DNA of 64,000 nucleotides from Ignavibacteriales bacterium (GCA_016714125.1 JADJNX010000003.1:1-64000), one strand, 5' to 3'; shown: positions 38,251 to 48,330, counted from the first letter of the stretch. Numbers and translations: made by a program. The notes: generated by a model from the sequence alone, not told the origin.

Positions 38251-39261
38251 TTAAAATTGTTTGAGGAAACGGACATCGTTTTCGTAGAGAAGACGGATGT
38301 CGTTGATGTCGTGTTTCAACATTGATATCCTTTCGATTCCCATTCCAAAAGCATACCCGGTAACTTTTTCGGGATCATACCCGACATACTTTAAAACATT
38401 TGGATCTACCATTCCACAGACCAATATCTCAAGCCAACCGCTCTGTTTGCAGACACGGCATCCCTTCCCACCACATATAAAACAAGTAATATCCATCTCA
38501 GCACTTGGTTCTGTGAATGGAAAAAAGCTTGGTCTGAATTTGTATTGTACGCTGCTTCCGTAATATTCTTTGGCAAAATGCACCAAAGTCCCCTTCAATT
38601 CAGCAAATGTCACTTTTTCATCAACATAGATTCCGTCAACCTGATGGAACATACAATAACTTCTTGCATTAATCGCTTCATTTCTGTAAACTCTGCCCGG
38701 CATAATTGCTCTTACGGGTGGTTCCTGCGATTGCATAATCCTGATCTGAACAGGCGTGGTATGCGTTCTCAAAACAAAATCTTTGTTGATAAAAAATGTG
38801 TCCTGCATATCTCTTGCAGGGTGATCTGCCGGAAAATTTAATGCTTCAAAATTATTTTTATCAGACTCGATTTCAGGACCTGTAACAACCGAAAAACCGA
38901 TCTTCTTAAATATCGAGATAATCTCATTCATAGTTTCAGCGACAAGATGACCGGTACCCTTGTTTGGAACCCTGCCCGGAAGTGAAATATCAATTTTAGG
39001 AGCAGACAACTTTTCCGAGGATTCAATAAGTTCTTTTAATTCATCAAACTTCGCCTGAAGTTCCTGTCTCAAAAGGTTAAGTTCTTTCCCAAGAACCCGT
39101 TTTTCTTCGGGAGTAACGGTTTTAAACTCTTCAAACAGAGTGGCAATGGTCCCATTTCGACTCAAATGAGTAATTCTTAAGTCCTCAAGCTCTTTTGAAG
39201 TTTTTATTCCTTCTGCAGCGGCAAAAAATTGTCTTTTGGTCTCGCTTATTTTGTTTAGCAT
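38251..39261 (-). CDS. pheS: Phenylalanine-tRNA ligase alpha subunit
   Basis: Catalytic subunit of PheRS. 336 residues. N-terminal coiled coil, then class II motifs: HPARDMQDTFFIN (motif region), LRTHTTPVQIR, PGRVYRNEAINARSYCMFHQ (motif 2), FRPSFFPFTEPSAEMDI and FGMGIERISMLKHDINDIR (motif 3, GxExR). A CxxC..CxxC pair, CFICGGKGCRVCKQSGW, adds a zinc-ribbon-like insert common in this subunit. 12 bases upstream of pheT. Confidence 0.97.
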   Translation of the reverse strand: MLNKISETKRQFFAAAEGIKTSKELEDLRITHLSRNGTIATLFEEFKTVTPEEKRVLGKELNLLRQELQAKFDELKELIESSEKLSAPKIDISLPGRVPNKGTGHLVAETMNEIISIFKKIGFSVVTGPEIESDKNNFEALNFPADHPARDMQDTFFINKDFVLRTHTTPVQIRIMQSQEPPVRAIMPGRVYRNEAINARSYCMFHQVDGIYVDEKVTFAELKGTLVHFAKEYYGSSVQYKFRPSFFPFTEPSAEMDITCFICGGKGCRVCKQSGWLEILVCGMVDPNVLKYVGYDPEKVTGYAFGMGIERISMLKHDINDIRLLYENDVRFLKQF

Positions 39262-39284
39262 GATATTATTCGTTAATATTTAAA

Positions 39285-39326
39285 TAAAAAAACCCTCTTA
39301 ATCGGAAGATTTCCGAGAAAGAGGGT
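39285..39326 (-). terminator. Hairpin terminator/attenuator between rplT and pheS
   Basis: Minus strand ACCCTCTT and AAGAGGGT pair, with an inner TCGGAAA/TTTCCGA stem, followed by seven T. It lies 20 bases after the rplT stop and ~24 before the pheS start, so it may end the infC-rpmI-rplT transcript or reduce read-through into pheST. Confidence 0.8.
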
Positions 39327-39345
39327 GTAAAACACTTGGTTTAAT

Positions 39346-39693
39346 TTAGTTTTTTACCAGGTTCGCCAGTTCAGCAAATACCTGAGGGTTCTCGGCTGCT
39401 AAATTTGCCAATACTTTGCGATTAATTGAAACACCTTTTTTGCTCAATCCGGAAATGAAAGTAGAATAGTTCAATCCATGGATTCTGGCAGCAGCATTAA
39501 TACGCGCAATCCAGAGTCTTCTGTATTCTCTTTTCTTAAGCTTTCTACCTACATAAGCGTGTGTTAAACCTTTTTCAACGTGGTTCTTCGCAATTGTATA
39601 AACATTTTTTCTGGAACCCCAATATCCTTTTGCAAGTTTGAGGATCTTTTTTCTTCTGTGATGTGACGCTACATTATTTTGTGACCTTGGCAT
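39346..39693 (-). CDS. rplT: 50S ribosomal protein L20
   Basis: 115 residues; binds 23S rRNA early in 50S assembly. MPRSQNNVASHHRRKKILKLAKGYWGSRKNVY, given here as HHRRKKILKLAKGYWG, then KREYRRLWIARINAAARIHG and YSTFISGLSKKGVSINRKVL are canonical. Follows rpmI by 15 bases. Confidence 0.98.
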   Translation of the reverse strand: MPRSQNNVASHHRRKKILKLAKGYWGSRKNVYTIAKNHVEKGLTHAYVGRKLKKREYRRLWIARINAAARIHGLNYSTFISGLSKKGVSINRKVLANLAAENPQVFAELANLVKN

Positions 39694-39708
39694 ATTCTTT
39701 CATCCTTC

Positions 39709-39900
39709 CTATTGCAACATTCTTTTGATTTTTGGAGCATCCGAGTCAGTTACCATTGTACCCTGTCTTAGATGTCTTTTTCGCTTTGTTGTTTTGGAAG
39801 TAAGAATATGGCTTCTATAAGCTTTCTTACGCTTAAAACCACCTGAGGCAGTCTCTTTGAAGGTCTTCCGCGCTCCGCGGTTGGATTTCATTTTTGGCAT
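39709..39900 (-). CDS. rpmI: 50S ribosomal protein L35
   Basis: 63 residues, basic: [20 protein letters not shown], then [15 protein letters not shown] and a C-terminal IKRMLQ, as in all L35 proteins. Sits between infC and rplT in the universal order. Confidence 0.97.
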   Translation of the reverse strand: MPKMKSNRGARKTFKETASGGFKRKKAYRSHILTSKTTKRKRHLRQGTMVTDSDAPKIKRMLQ

Positions 39901-39914
39901 GTTGTGTCCCGAAT

Positions 39915-40496
39915 TTATTTCTTTTTGAGTTTTGTTTTAATAGGTACAACGATAACGTTCATATTTCGTCCCTCCAGTTTAATTGGAGATTCTACTTTAG
40001 CGATTTCTGATATCTTCTCAACAAATTTTTGTAAAAGGGTCTCGCCAAGCTGTGTGTAAGCCATTTCGCGACCTTTAAACATTACTGACGCCTTAACTTT
40101 GTTTCCTTCTTCAAGGAAGTTAATCGCATGTTTTGTTTTGAATTCGAAATCGTGAGAGTCGGTATTCGGATGGAACCTTATCTCTTTGAGTATCTGTACC
40201 ACTTGATTTTTTCTTTGAACTTTTTCCCGCTTTTGTTTTTCGTACTTAAACTTTCCGAAATTGATTATTTTACAAACAGGTGGCTCTGCTTTTGGAGCAA
40301 TCTCTACCAGATCAAGCTCTCTCCCTCTTGCGAGTGCGATCGCCGCTTTGGTCTCAAGTACCCCTAATGCTGTACCGTCTGCATCTATTACCCGAACCTG
40401 AGCAACTCGTATCTCTTCATTGATCCTTACGGTTTCTTTTGGTTCTTTGGAATTTGAATTGGTGTCTTGTATCAAATTAAAGTTGATACCTTTCAA
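39915..40496 (-). CDS. infC: Translation initiation factor IF-3, non-ATG start
   Basis: Controls start-codon fidelity and subunit anti-association. The conserved part begins [18 protein letters not shown], then [20 protein letters not shown] and [16 protein letters not shown], then the C-terminal domain [17 protein letters not shown] and [13 protein letters not shown]. There is no ATG before this conserved region; the frame opens at TTG 40496 (another TTG lies seven codons in), giving up to 193 residues. Rare non-ATG starts are a hallmark of infC, where they allow IF-3 autoregulation. A small ACCGGA-GTTA-TCCGGT hairpin lies just upstream at ~40521-40540. Confidence 0.95.
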   Translation of the reverse strand: MKGINFNLIQDTNSNSKEPKETVRINEEIRVAQVRVIDADGTALGVLETKAAIALARGRELDLVEIAPKAEPPVCKIINFGKFKYEKQKREKVQRKNQVVQILKEIRFHPNTDSHDFEFKTKHAINFLEEGNKVKASVMFKGREMAYTQLGETLLQKFVEKISEIAKVESPIKLEGRNMNVIVVPIKTKLKKK

Positions 40497-40543
40497 TAAT
40501 TGTAAAATATTCTGTATATAAACCGGATAACTCCGGTAAAGTG

Positions 40544-40617
40544 TGGGCTCTACAGGAGTCGAACCTGTGACCTTCTGTACGTCAAACAGACGCTCTAGCC
40601 AACTGAGCTAAGAGCCC
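40544..40617 (-). tRNA. tRNA-Val (anticodon GAC)
   Basis: Cloverleaf on the minus strand: acceptor GGGCTCT/AGAGCCC, D-arm GCTC...GAGC, anticodon stem TCTGT/ACAGA with loop TTGACGT, T-arm ACAGG-TTCGACT-CCTGT. Discriminator A; CCA is not encoded. Located ~48 bases upstream of infC. Confidence 0.95.
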
Positions 40618-40640
40618 CCGATTGTCCTCTTCTAAATAAT

Positions 40641-40728
40641 TGGTACCGAGAGCCGGGATCGAACCGGCACGGGAGAATCTCCCACAGGATTTTAAGTCCT
40701 GTGCGTCTACCTATTCCGCCATCCCGGC
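40641..40728 (-). tRNA. tRNA-Leu (anticodon TAA)
   Basis: Class II tRNA with long variable arm (GGGAGATTCTCCC). Minus strand acceptor GCCGGGA/TCTCGGT, anticodon stem CAGGA/TCCTG with loop CTTAAAA, T-arm GCCGG-TTCGATC-CCGGC. CCA is encoded (40641-40643). 23 bases upstream of tRNA-Val. Confidence 0.96.
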
Positions 40729-40793
40729 ACACAAAAATCTAGATTACAAATATAGTTTTTTCTAAAAAACTAACCAAACAGTTCTTTTTTATT

Positions 40794-41286
40794 TTATTGT
40801 TTTGGTCGTAAAACCGTATAATTTATCTCTCTTGACTCAAGAATCAGCCATTTCCCCTCCGAATTTTCGAGAATATGCCTCGTCACCGATATATGATCCT
40901 CAAATGGAGGTCCGTTAATTTTCTCGACTTTCATCTCTACTTCCACCTCAGCCGTCCTGTTATCGTTCCTCAACAACACAAACTTTACTATTGTATAGTC
41001 CAGATCATACATCTGAGTGATCGTTTCAAAGTGTTTTGCTGCTTGCACAGAATCAAAACTGTTGACCTTCAGGGTGCTTAAATAGTCGCCGGCATTCTTC
41101 GCTTTTAAACCCTGAACCTGTTTGTAAAACAAATTTTTTGAATTCATTTAGTAGAAGTGTATCAGCGTTTGTTTCCGTGGTGGTCGAATCGACATCTTTG
41201 GTTGTCTTTTCACTCTTGTTATCGCATCCTGATAAAACCAGAATGAGTATAATTGTGGGAATAGACAGAGAAAAAAATAATTTCAA
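40794..41286 (-). CDS. Small lipoprotein of unknown function, one frameshift
   Basis: N-terminal part is a lipoprotein signal (LFFSLSIPTIILILVLSGC, lipobox LSGC) followed by a Ser/Thr/Asp-rich linker DNKSEKTTKDVDSTTTET. The second part, in another frame from the AAAAAA run near 41140, is an NTF2-like-looking domain: GLKAKNAGDYLSTLKVNSFD, KHFETITQMYDLDYTIVKF and EGKWLILESREINYTV. Joined length ~160 residues. The fold call is from pattern only. It reads away from the CAT tRNA that follows on the other strand. Confidence 0.55.
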
Positions 41287-41368
41287 AACAAAAACTCCAT
41301 TTTCGAAAATTCTTTTTGCAACAATTACAAAAATAGCTATATTTCTGGTCTCAATAATGATTTTTTCA

Positions 41369-41445
41369 GGACCCTTAGCTCAGTTGGTTAGAGCAACTGA
41401 CTCATAATCAGTAGGTCCCAGGTTCAAGTCCTGGAGGGTCCACCA
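41369..41445 (+). tRNA. tRNA with CAT anticodon, Ile2 (lysidine) or elongator Met
   Basis: Plus-strand cloverleaf GGACCCT/AGGGTCC, D-arm GCTC...GAGC, anticodon stem ACTGA/TCAGT with loop CTCATAA, T-arm CCAGG-TTCAAGT-CCTGG, encoded CCA. It lacks initiator features (the first pair is G-C). The GGACCCTTAGCTCAG start resembles Ile2 tRNAs whose C34 is converted to lysidine by TilS, but elongator Met cannot be excluded by eye. Confidence 0.95.
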
Positions 41446-41477
41446 CTTCCTGCCCGATTTACTCCCTTTTTATTCCC

Positions 41478-42723
41478 CTATTTCAAATACACCAGTTTTT
41501 GATGTTTCCTGTGCATTTTTCCCGAAGAAGAAACAAAGTTTACATCTGCCAGATAGATTCCCGAAGGTTGGCTTTTAAACTCAATTGGTAGTGTTAAAGT
41601 CCCCGATTCTTTGTGGATTAACACAGGTTCCATCGCTTTTTCACCGGTCAAGGAATATATATTAACGGTTACTTCCCCACTTTCGAAGTGATCGATTTGC
41701 AGTGTGGTTGCGCTGTTAAATGGATTTGGGTATACGGCGATTTGGAAAAAGTTATCCGGAACTGCTTCATCTTCAATTCCGACAGTTGGATCGATGTGAA
41801 GTGTGTAATAACTCTGATCGGCGGGGCTGTAAGCATATTTTGGGCGAATACTTCTGTCGCGTAATTTCAATCTGTACTTTACATGATATCCATTTTGAAT
41901 CATGGTGCTATCGAAGTTAATATCAAATGAACTGAAACCAGAGTTACCTTGACTTCTACTATTAAAGTCGGTTGAATCCAATCCATTTGAATAATAATAC
42001 TCGAAAACATCGAATCATTAAAATTAAATGTAGTTGCATACTGATACATGAAATAATTTAATGTGTGCCCGGCAGAGTATTCAAAATGATTACTATATGT
42101 GACTGAGGGTGACACAATTGGGTTGAAAGACAAATAAGGAGTGTAACCGTGGTCAACATATAAAGTGTCACCGTTTAAGCTGAGCCAAAGTTGACTTAAA
42201 AGAGTGGTGGTATACTCACCCCAGTTTGAACTCTGCACCATGTAAATGTAATCTTTTGTTACGCCCAGATTCTTTGTATAAGTTAACTCTTGTTCGGTTC
42301 TAGGCCAAAACCCATAGTGTGCATTAAAATACCTTATGTTTTCACTTCCGCTGACTACTACTGGTACGCCACCTCCGATAACTCCGGTAAATGTTGACCC
42401 AGTCGGGACGCTGAAATCAAGGTACAATTTCTTCACTCCGTTTTCGAGTAAATAGTATTTATTCGTTGAAGCTTGGAATCCATGAAATGAATTTCCTCTT
42501 TGGTAGAACATGATGCTATCGAAGAGGACTGAATCAACTGTTTGCCATTCAGTAAAGGAATAACCCACATAATTATTACTTCTTGAGTAAGTGAGACCCT
42601 GCCACCGGTCAATCCCTGAAAACCGAAGAAATGGATCAACGACTGTTTGTCCCGATAATTCAGTAGAACTGAATAACATCAACAAACTAACTATTAACCA
42701 GGTGCTTTTATAAGTGTTTTCAT
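41478..42723 (-). CDS. T9SS-exported surface protein A, two frameshifts
   Basis: Secreted protein of ~410 residues. N-terminus, restored by one base near 42704: MKTLIKSTWLIVSLLMLFSS signal peptide, whose ATG (42723-42721) overlaps the stop of the upstream paralogue. Mature region: VDPFLRFSGIDRWQGLTYS, GVPVVVSGSENIRYFNAHYG, LSLNGDTLYVDHGYTPYLSF; then, after a second frame change near 41975, HVKYRLKLRDRSIRPK and a type A sorting domain with VYPNPFNSATTLQI, YSLTGEKAMEP and GIYLADVNF. No catalytic motif is visible. It is a clear tandem paralogue of 42720-43966. Location: outer membrane surface or secreted. Confidence 0.75.
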
Positions 42724-43966
42724 TTCAAATACACCAGTTTTTGATGTTTCCTGTTCATTTTTCCCGAAGAGGAAACAAAGTTTATGTCAGCGACATAGAC
42801 TCCTGATGGCTGACTTCTAAACTCAATTGGTAGTGTTAAGGTACCTGCTTCCTTGTGTAGTGATACAGGTTCCATTGCTTTTTCACCGGTCAAGGAATAT
42901 ATGTTCACAGTGACTTCTCCGCTTTCAAAGTGATCGATTTGCAGAGTTGTTGAATTGTTAAATGGATTTGGGTATGCGGCGACTTGGAAAAAGTTGTCAG
43001 GCAGCGTTTCGTTTTCTACTCCAACGGGTACATTAAATGTGAGTGTATGATAAGATTGATATTGAGGTTTTTTATAAATTTTGGACGAAAACTTTTGTCC
43101 TTTAATTTAAGCCAGTACTTGACATGATAACCACTCTTAATAATACTACTATCGAAAGTAACCACAAAACTGTTTGAACTCAAAGCTTTGTATTTAACAG
43201 TTGTGATGTCGGTAGAGTCAACTCCATTTGAGTAATAATATTCGAAAAAAAGTGTATCAAGATAATCGAATTCGGGATTATTCGGTTGCAGGCGATAATT
43301 CATATAATGCCAGTTGGCTGTCGAAAAGGTTGGGCTGTAGGTTGTGGATGGAGAGGTTACCGGTGTAAAAATCATTGAAGGGAAGTAACCATGGTCAAGG
43401 TAGAGTGTATCGCCATTTAATTTCCTCCCGAGTTTGGACACTGTGGAAGTACTGAATGTTGACCACCTTGAACTCATCACCATTTGTGATACATCGCTCG
43501 TTACACCTATTTCTTTTGCGTAAGTAACAGTTATGTCATAAACAGGCCAAACACCATAGTGAGCCTTGAAAACTTTTGAAGAGGAGTTTCCCGTTACAGT
43601 GATGGGTGTACCATTCCCAAATCCACCGATAAAAGATGACCCTGAAGGTAGACTAAAGTCCAGATCCAACCGTTTGACTCCATCCACATATTGATAAAGT
43701 TTATTTGAATCCCGGTCAAATCCATAATAAATGAGTCCCCGTTTATAGAACATAATGTTATCAAGCAGCATCGAGTCTGTAACTTCCCAAGAGCTATAAC
43801 TATAACTTGAGTAGCCCCCATCACCTGTTGAATGGGTTATTCCCTCCCATCGGTCAGTCCCCGACAATCTTAGGAAAGGTACTGAGTCAGTCTGTGCACG
43901 CAATAGAGGCGAGCTTAAGACAAAAACCAAACAAATAATTGTTTTAGAAATATTTTTCGAAATCAT
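42720..43966 (-). CDS. T9SS-exported surface protein B (paralogue of A), one frameshift
   Basis: ~410 residues: signal peptide ISKTIICLVFVLSSPLLRAQ-type stretch, then VPFLRLSGTDRWEGITHS, GTPITVTGNSSSKVFKAHYG, LNGDTLYLDHGYFPSMIF and HVKYWLKLKDKSFRPKFI, each matched position by position in protein A. The frame breaks in the AAAAAA run near 43070; the corrected tail is AAYPNPFNNSTTLQIDHFES, YSLTGEKAMEPVSLHKEAG and MNRKHQKLVYLK. The last ~75 residues are nearly identical between the two copies while the mature parts differ at perhaps half of positions, as expected from conversion or constraint in the sorting domain. Function unknown. Confidence 0.75.
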
Positions 43967-44026
43967 TTTCCCAACTCCAATTTTATTTTCGCCAAACTTA
44001 AGAATAATTTCTCAATATACAAAGAA

Positions 44027-45747
44027 TTATCTCACAATAGCTACTTTCACACTTTTGACTCCCGATTCACTCTTCATTACAAGGAAATAGACTCCGGTCG
44101 AGATATTTTGTATCAATGTTGAGACTTTGTTTTCCCGGATCAACAGTTCCTGACAGGATGTTTTTAACTTTTTCCCGATTGGATTAAAGAGAGAGATTTC
44201 AACATTTTGTGTTGTGTTCAGTTGAAATGAAACGGTCATATCTCCTTTTGACGGGTTGGGGTAAATGTTTATGAACTCATCTTTTACGGCTTGTTCGTTT
44301 TCACCTTTTGTTGAGGTTACCACAAAAGTTTCCGATTTTGAAGTGATTATTGAAGGAGAATGATCTTCGTTTTGCCACATTTCAAGGAATTTGATCGATT
44401 CAGGAGAACCTACAGACACAAGATTCTGAATAGCTGCGGGTTTCATTGTCTGATAACAAAGTTCTGCTGTGATTGTGAGTTCTCCATTTGCAACAGGATC
44501 AATTCGGTAAGTAACTACATCAGAACCAGTTCCTTCAACATTCGCCAACTTATTAAAATTTTCATCCCCGTTAATCCCAGCGATTTTTACACTGTCATAA
44601 GAGATATGTGAAGTTGTAAACCCGGCAGGAGGAATTCTGTTGTCTTTAATATAGTCCGCCGCCCGAAGCAAAGTTTGCGTTACCTGACCGTTTACATCAA
44701 CAAGTACACCTTCATATATCTGTATCTCATCCTGAGCTCTGATGATATCATAATGTGGTTCAAATGTTGTATTATGACCAATTACTTCGCCATCACTTCC
44801 CCATTTCCCTGATTCAAAAATTATTTCATTGTTTGAATTCATTACTTTAAGGTGAATCCACATTCGTCTGAACGGTATTCCGGTTGGTAGTTTATGTCCC
44901 GTCAGGTTTGTTGTTTGAACCTTAATGTCAATTGAGTCACTACCGGGGATTACATCAATATCCAGGAGTGCAGTTTTGTTGAAAAAATTTGCATCAATTC
45001 GCCCGATAGTGCTATCAAATTGTGCTGCAGATGCGGTTACGCCAAGCGAATCAATGTTGTTTTTCAACATGGTCAGCATCATTTTTCGATATAAGGAGTT
45101 TGTTCTGAGAAGTAACCGGCGATTTGATTATTGTCATCAAAATATGGTGTAAAAAGAGTGTGGCATGTTGCGCACAATTCCGAATTATTAACATGAGGGG
45201 AATATTGAGTTCTAAAGTTTACAAAATTGATCATTGGCTGAGTGAGTGGATTTTGATATGGACCGTAAATCACTCGTGTAGTATCAATTTTATATCCTCC
45301 ATTATAGGATGTTTGAGTTCCGAGATTTTGCGGATCAATTTGATGGCAGGTCGCACAGCTTATACCATCTTTCCCAAGAGGATCAAGCCTCATTTGGCTT
45401 ATAGTGTATGTTGTAAGTCCGTCTTTTTTCGCCTGAGTGTTTCCCATCGGTGCATGGCACCTTGTACAAATCGTTTCAATATCATCTTTCATTGCCGGGA
45501 AACGGTGAGTTTCTTCAGAAACCACTGCCTGCCACAGAGGATCTTTCGAGGAATTTGCCATCATAGTGCTTCTCCAATGGGAAATTGGTGAGATATCCAC
45601 ACCATTTTGTGTCAGGACCGCACCCGACCCGGTATGGCAGGTCCCACAATTGCCGGAAGTGGTAAACATGGAGGAATTAAATAATGGAAGAGGGTTTTGC
45701 GCAAATAATACAGCGGAAAAAAGGCAAAATAGTATAAAGTATCTCAT
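44027..45747 (-). CDS. Multihaem cytochrome c with T9SS sorting domain, frame broken
   Basis: N-terminal piece (45079-45747): signal peptide RYFILFCLFSAVLFAQ then four CxxCH haem sites, CGTCH, CTRCH, CATCH and CATCH, in a cytochrome c-554-like arrangement. C-terminal piece (44027-45082): beta-rich domain (DIKVQTTNLTGHKLPTG, FRRMWIHLKVMNSNNEIIF), ending with a type A sorting domain NIYPNPSKGDMTVSFQLN and GVYFLVMKSESGVKSVKVAI. The pieces overlap at ATGA, but the usual link in this family (a further CxxCH-containing stretch before ML-LKNN) is absent, so bases may be missing at ~45080 rather than a simple indel. Probably an exported electron-transfer protein. Two separate genes is the alternative. 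Confidence 0.7.
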
Positions 45748-45934
45748 GTCATGCTCAATTTGTATCGAATAGGGGTAAAAGTTTTATTGTTTGACAACTG
45801 CTAATTGAAATTGGTTTATTATACTTGAAAATATACAGTTATTTACAGAAACATTTATGAATCATTTGTGAATCTTTTTTGTTTTATCTGTATCTAACCA
45901 AGTAGATTTTTTAAATATTTAATGGAGAAGCAAA

Positions 45935-46126
45935 ATGAAGAAGAATGTTGGATCACCCGATCAGTTAATCAGATATATTGTAGGTGCTGCTATTATTGGT
46001 GCAGGAATTTATTTCAAAACCTGGTGGGGACTTGTTGGTATCGTGCCGATAGTTACAGCTTTGGTAGGTGTATGCCCGGCTTATAGTTTAATTGGTGTCA
46101 ATACATGCAAAGTTCCTAAAAAATAG
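45935..46126 (+). CDS. DUF2892 (YgaP-like) membrane protein
   Basis: 63 residues with GSPDQLIRYIVGAAIIGAG, two TM segments and the conserved LVGVCPAYSLIGVNTC near the C-terminus, typical of DUF2892 inner-membrane proteins that often accompany rhodanese domains. ATG preceded by GGAG. A GGGAGG/CCTCCC hairpin without T run follows at ~46142-46176. Confidence 0.88.
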   Translation: MKKNVGSPDQLIRYIVGAAIIGAGIYFKTWWGLVGIVPIVTALVGVCPAYSLIGVNTCKVPKK

Positions 46127-46288
46127 TCACTTTATTTTCAACGGGAGGCAAGAGATCTGAAGATTGTTATCTTCCCTCCCGGACCGGAAATAATATTTAT
46201 TCGGTATAAATTGAGGATGTTATTATTAGATAATTTTGACATTCCGGAGTAATTTGTATTCATATTTAACAATAATTTATGAATTCAG

Positions 46289-47410
46289 ATGAAAACTTTT
46301 CTCCTCTCTATAACACTTCTTACAATTGTAAATCTATCCGTTTTTTCTCAACCCACAATCAACACAAAAAAATTTGGCGAATTTAACGAAGGACTTATGT
46401 CCGTTCGTATCGGTGAAAACTGGGGTTTTGTTGATACATCAGGAAAACTTGTTATTGAACCTCAATTTGAAAACACTTTTTATGAACCATTTTTCAGAGA
46501 TGGCGTTGCAGTAATCCAGATGGTAAAAGGTGGTGAATTTGGTGCAATCGACAAAACAGGTAAAACCGTTGTCCCTTGTGTTTTTTATCGGTTAAGCTCC
46601 TTTTCAGATGGAGTGGCGGTTGTTTATAAACCTGCTGAAGCCGGGAATGCCAATACAAGAGCCCATTGCAAAATCGTTTCAAAAACCGGCAGTATAATAA
46701 ACGATTCAACGATTAATGATTACGGTTTACAAACCAGATTCGGTGAAGGTTTAAGTTATTATCGGGAAAAATCGACCTATGGTTATCTTGACACAAAAGG
46801 AAATGTGGCAATTCCCAACATTTTTGAAGATGTCAGAGAGTTCAGTGACGGTATGGCAGCGGTTTACACAAAAAAGGGGTGGACATTTACCGACAAATCG
46901 GGTAAAACACTCGAGAATTTTTATTATCGCACCGAACCCGGATTATTTAAGGATGGAATCGCCACTTTCACAAACAACGAGGGGAAAAAAGGGGCAATTG
47001 ACAAAAGTGGAAAAATAGTGGTTCAGCCTAAATACGAACAGTTGGCGACATTTGAAAAGGGATTCTCAACAGGCAAATATACCGATGACAAAACCTGGGA
47101 AACAGTTTTTGAGATTCTTGATGCAAGTGGTAAAGTAATTAGAAGACTCTCACCAAAGGATGACAAAGGAAAATATTACACTCTTAACAGTGGATTTTCA
47201 GAAGGATTGGCGATAATTTGTGAGGGATACAGCAACTACGGATTTATTGACACCAAGGGGAAAATAGTTATCGATCTTAATTTTAACGGTGTTGAAAAAT
47301 TCATGAATGGCAGAGCATATGCCGAATTCACAGACAAAAAAACCAACAAGGAGAGTAAAGGATTTATCGATAAAAAAGGTAAATTTGTATTTTATTTAAA
47401 TACAGATTAA
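46289..47410 (+). CDS. Exported WG-repeat protein
   Basis: 373 residues; signal peptide FLLSITLLTIVNLSVFSQ. The remainder is six to seven WG repeats of ~45-50 residues, each with a G-[FY]-[IV]-D-x-x-G-K core: ENWGFVDTSGKLVIEPQF, GEFGAIDKTGKTVV, STYGYLDTKGNVAIPN, GKKGAIDKSGKIVVQPKY, SNYGFIDTKGKIVID and ESKGFIDKKGKFVF. WG repeats form a beta-propeller-like scaffold of unknown binding function. Frame intact. Confidence 0.85.
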   Translation: MKTFLLSITLLTIVNLSVFSQPTINTKKFGEFNEGLMSVRIGENWGFVDTSGKLVIEPQFENTFYEPFFRDGVAVIQMVKGGEFGAIDKTGKTVVPCVFYRLSSFSDGVAVVYKPAEAGNANTRAHCKIVSKTGSIINDSTINDYGLQTRFGEGLSYYREKSTYGYLDTKGNVAIPNIFEDVREFSDGMAAVYTKKGWTFTDKSGKTLENFYYRTEPGLFKDGIATFTNNEGKKGAIDKSGKIVVQPKYEQLATFEKGFSTGKYTDDKTWETVFEILDASGKVIRRLSPKDDKGKYYTLNSGFSEGLAIICEGYSNYGFIDTKGKIVIDLNFNGVEKFMNGRAYAEFTDKKTNKESKGFIDKKGKFVFYLNTD

Positions 47411-47427
47411 AACAGGACAAATTTCAT

Positions 47428-48326
47428 TTGGAAAAATTAAAAGTTGGATTTATTGGTACCGGCATGATGGGCAGCCCCATGGCAAAGAGGTTGCTTGATG
47501 CCGGTTACTCATTGTTTGTGTATAACCGAAGTCAAACAAAAACTGAATCTCTCGTCAAAATGGCGCAATTGTATGTGATTCACCATCTGAAGTGGCTAAA
47601 AATTCCGATTGTGTTTTTACGATGCTTACAGGTTCTGAGGCTTTGGAATCAGTGGCGCTTGGGGAGAATGGAATTCTTGAGGGATTACCTGAAGGTGCCA
47701 TACATGTCGATTGTAGCACCATTCTTGCATCAACATCCACCAAACTGTATGAAGAATACAAGCTACAAAAGAAACACTTCATCCACTCCCCTGTCCTCGG
47801 TAGTGTAACCCAGGCAACTGACGGAATTTTGTTAATGTTCCCCGGTGGAGATCAAGAACCACTCGAAAAAGTGATGCCACTCATAAATAACCTTGCAAAA
47901 TCGGTGTGGAAATTTGACCATCCTTCACAATCAACCAACCTGAAGATAGCCTTAAATTCTATAATTGCAGGTACGATTGCGATGCTTTCACAGTCGATGG
48001 TGTTTGTTGAAAAAGCCGGGATCGATAATTCAGTATTTCTTGAAGTTTTATCAAATTCGGCTCTTAACTCAACAACAATACAATTTAAAGGCAGCAATAT
48101 ACTCGACAGAAATTTTGTTCCCAGGTTTACTGTGGAAAATCTTCTTAAGGACAGTAACTATATGGTCGAATCGTGTAAAACCGAAGGATGCAGGGCTGAT
48201 ATCGCTGAGTCAATCTCAGGGTTATTAAAAGATGCCATCAACCTCGGTTATGGTCAGGAGGATTATTCTGCAATAATAAAGGCGTTTGAGTCGGCTGCAA
48301 ATACCGAAGTTAAAAGGAAAGGCTAA
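47428..48326 (+). CDS. NAD(P)-dependent beta-hydroxyacid dehydrogenase, one frameshift
   Basis: 3-hydroxyisobutyrate/6-phosphogluconate dehydrogenase superfamily. N-terminal Rossmann motif KVGFIGTGMMGSPMAKRLL, then, after the frame is restored by one A in the run near 47560, NGAIVCDSPSEVAKNSDCVF, HVDCSTILASTSTKL, HSPVLGSVTQATDGILLMFPGG (substrate-loop region; the usual APVSGG is altered) and LKIALNSIIAGTIAML, where the catalytic lysine is in NLKIALN. Joined length ~298, normal. TTG start at 47428. Substrate unknown; often a succinic semialdehyde/glyoxylate-reductase-like role. Confidence 0.8.
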
Positions 48327-48330
48327 TATT

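Noticed and set aside
46142..46176. Terminator after the DUF2892 gene
   Set aside because: The GGGAGG/CCTCCC hairpin is convincing but no T run follows, so I mention it in the gene entry and do not list it as a terminator.
48286..48330. ATG start at 48286 for the exported hydrolase
   Set aside because: It would overlap the preceding gene by 41 bases and bury the signal peptide; the TTG at 48331 has a good ribosome binding site and exposes the signal.
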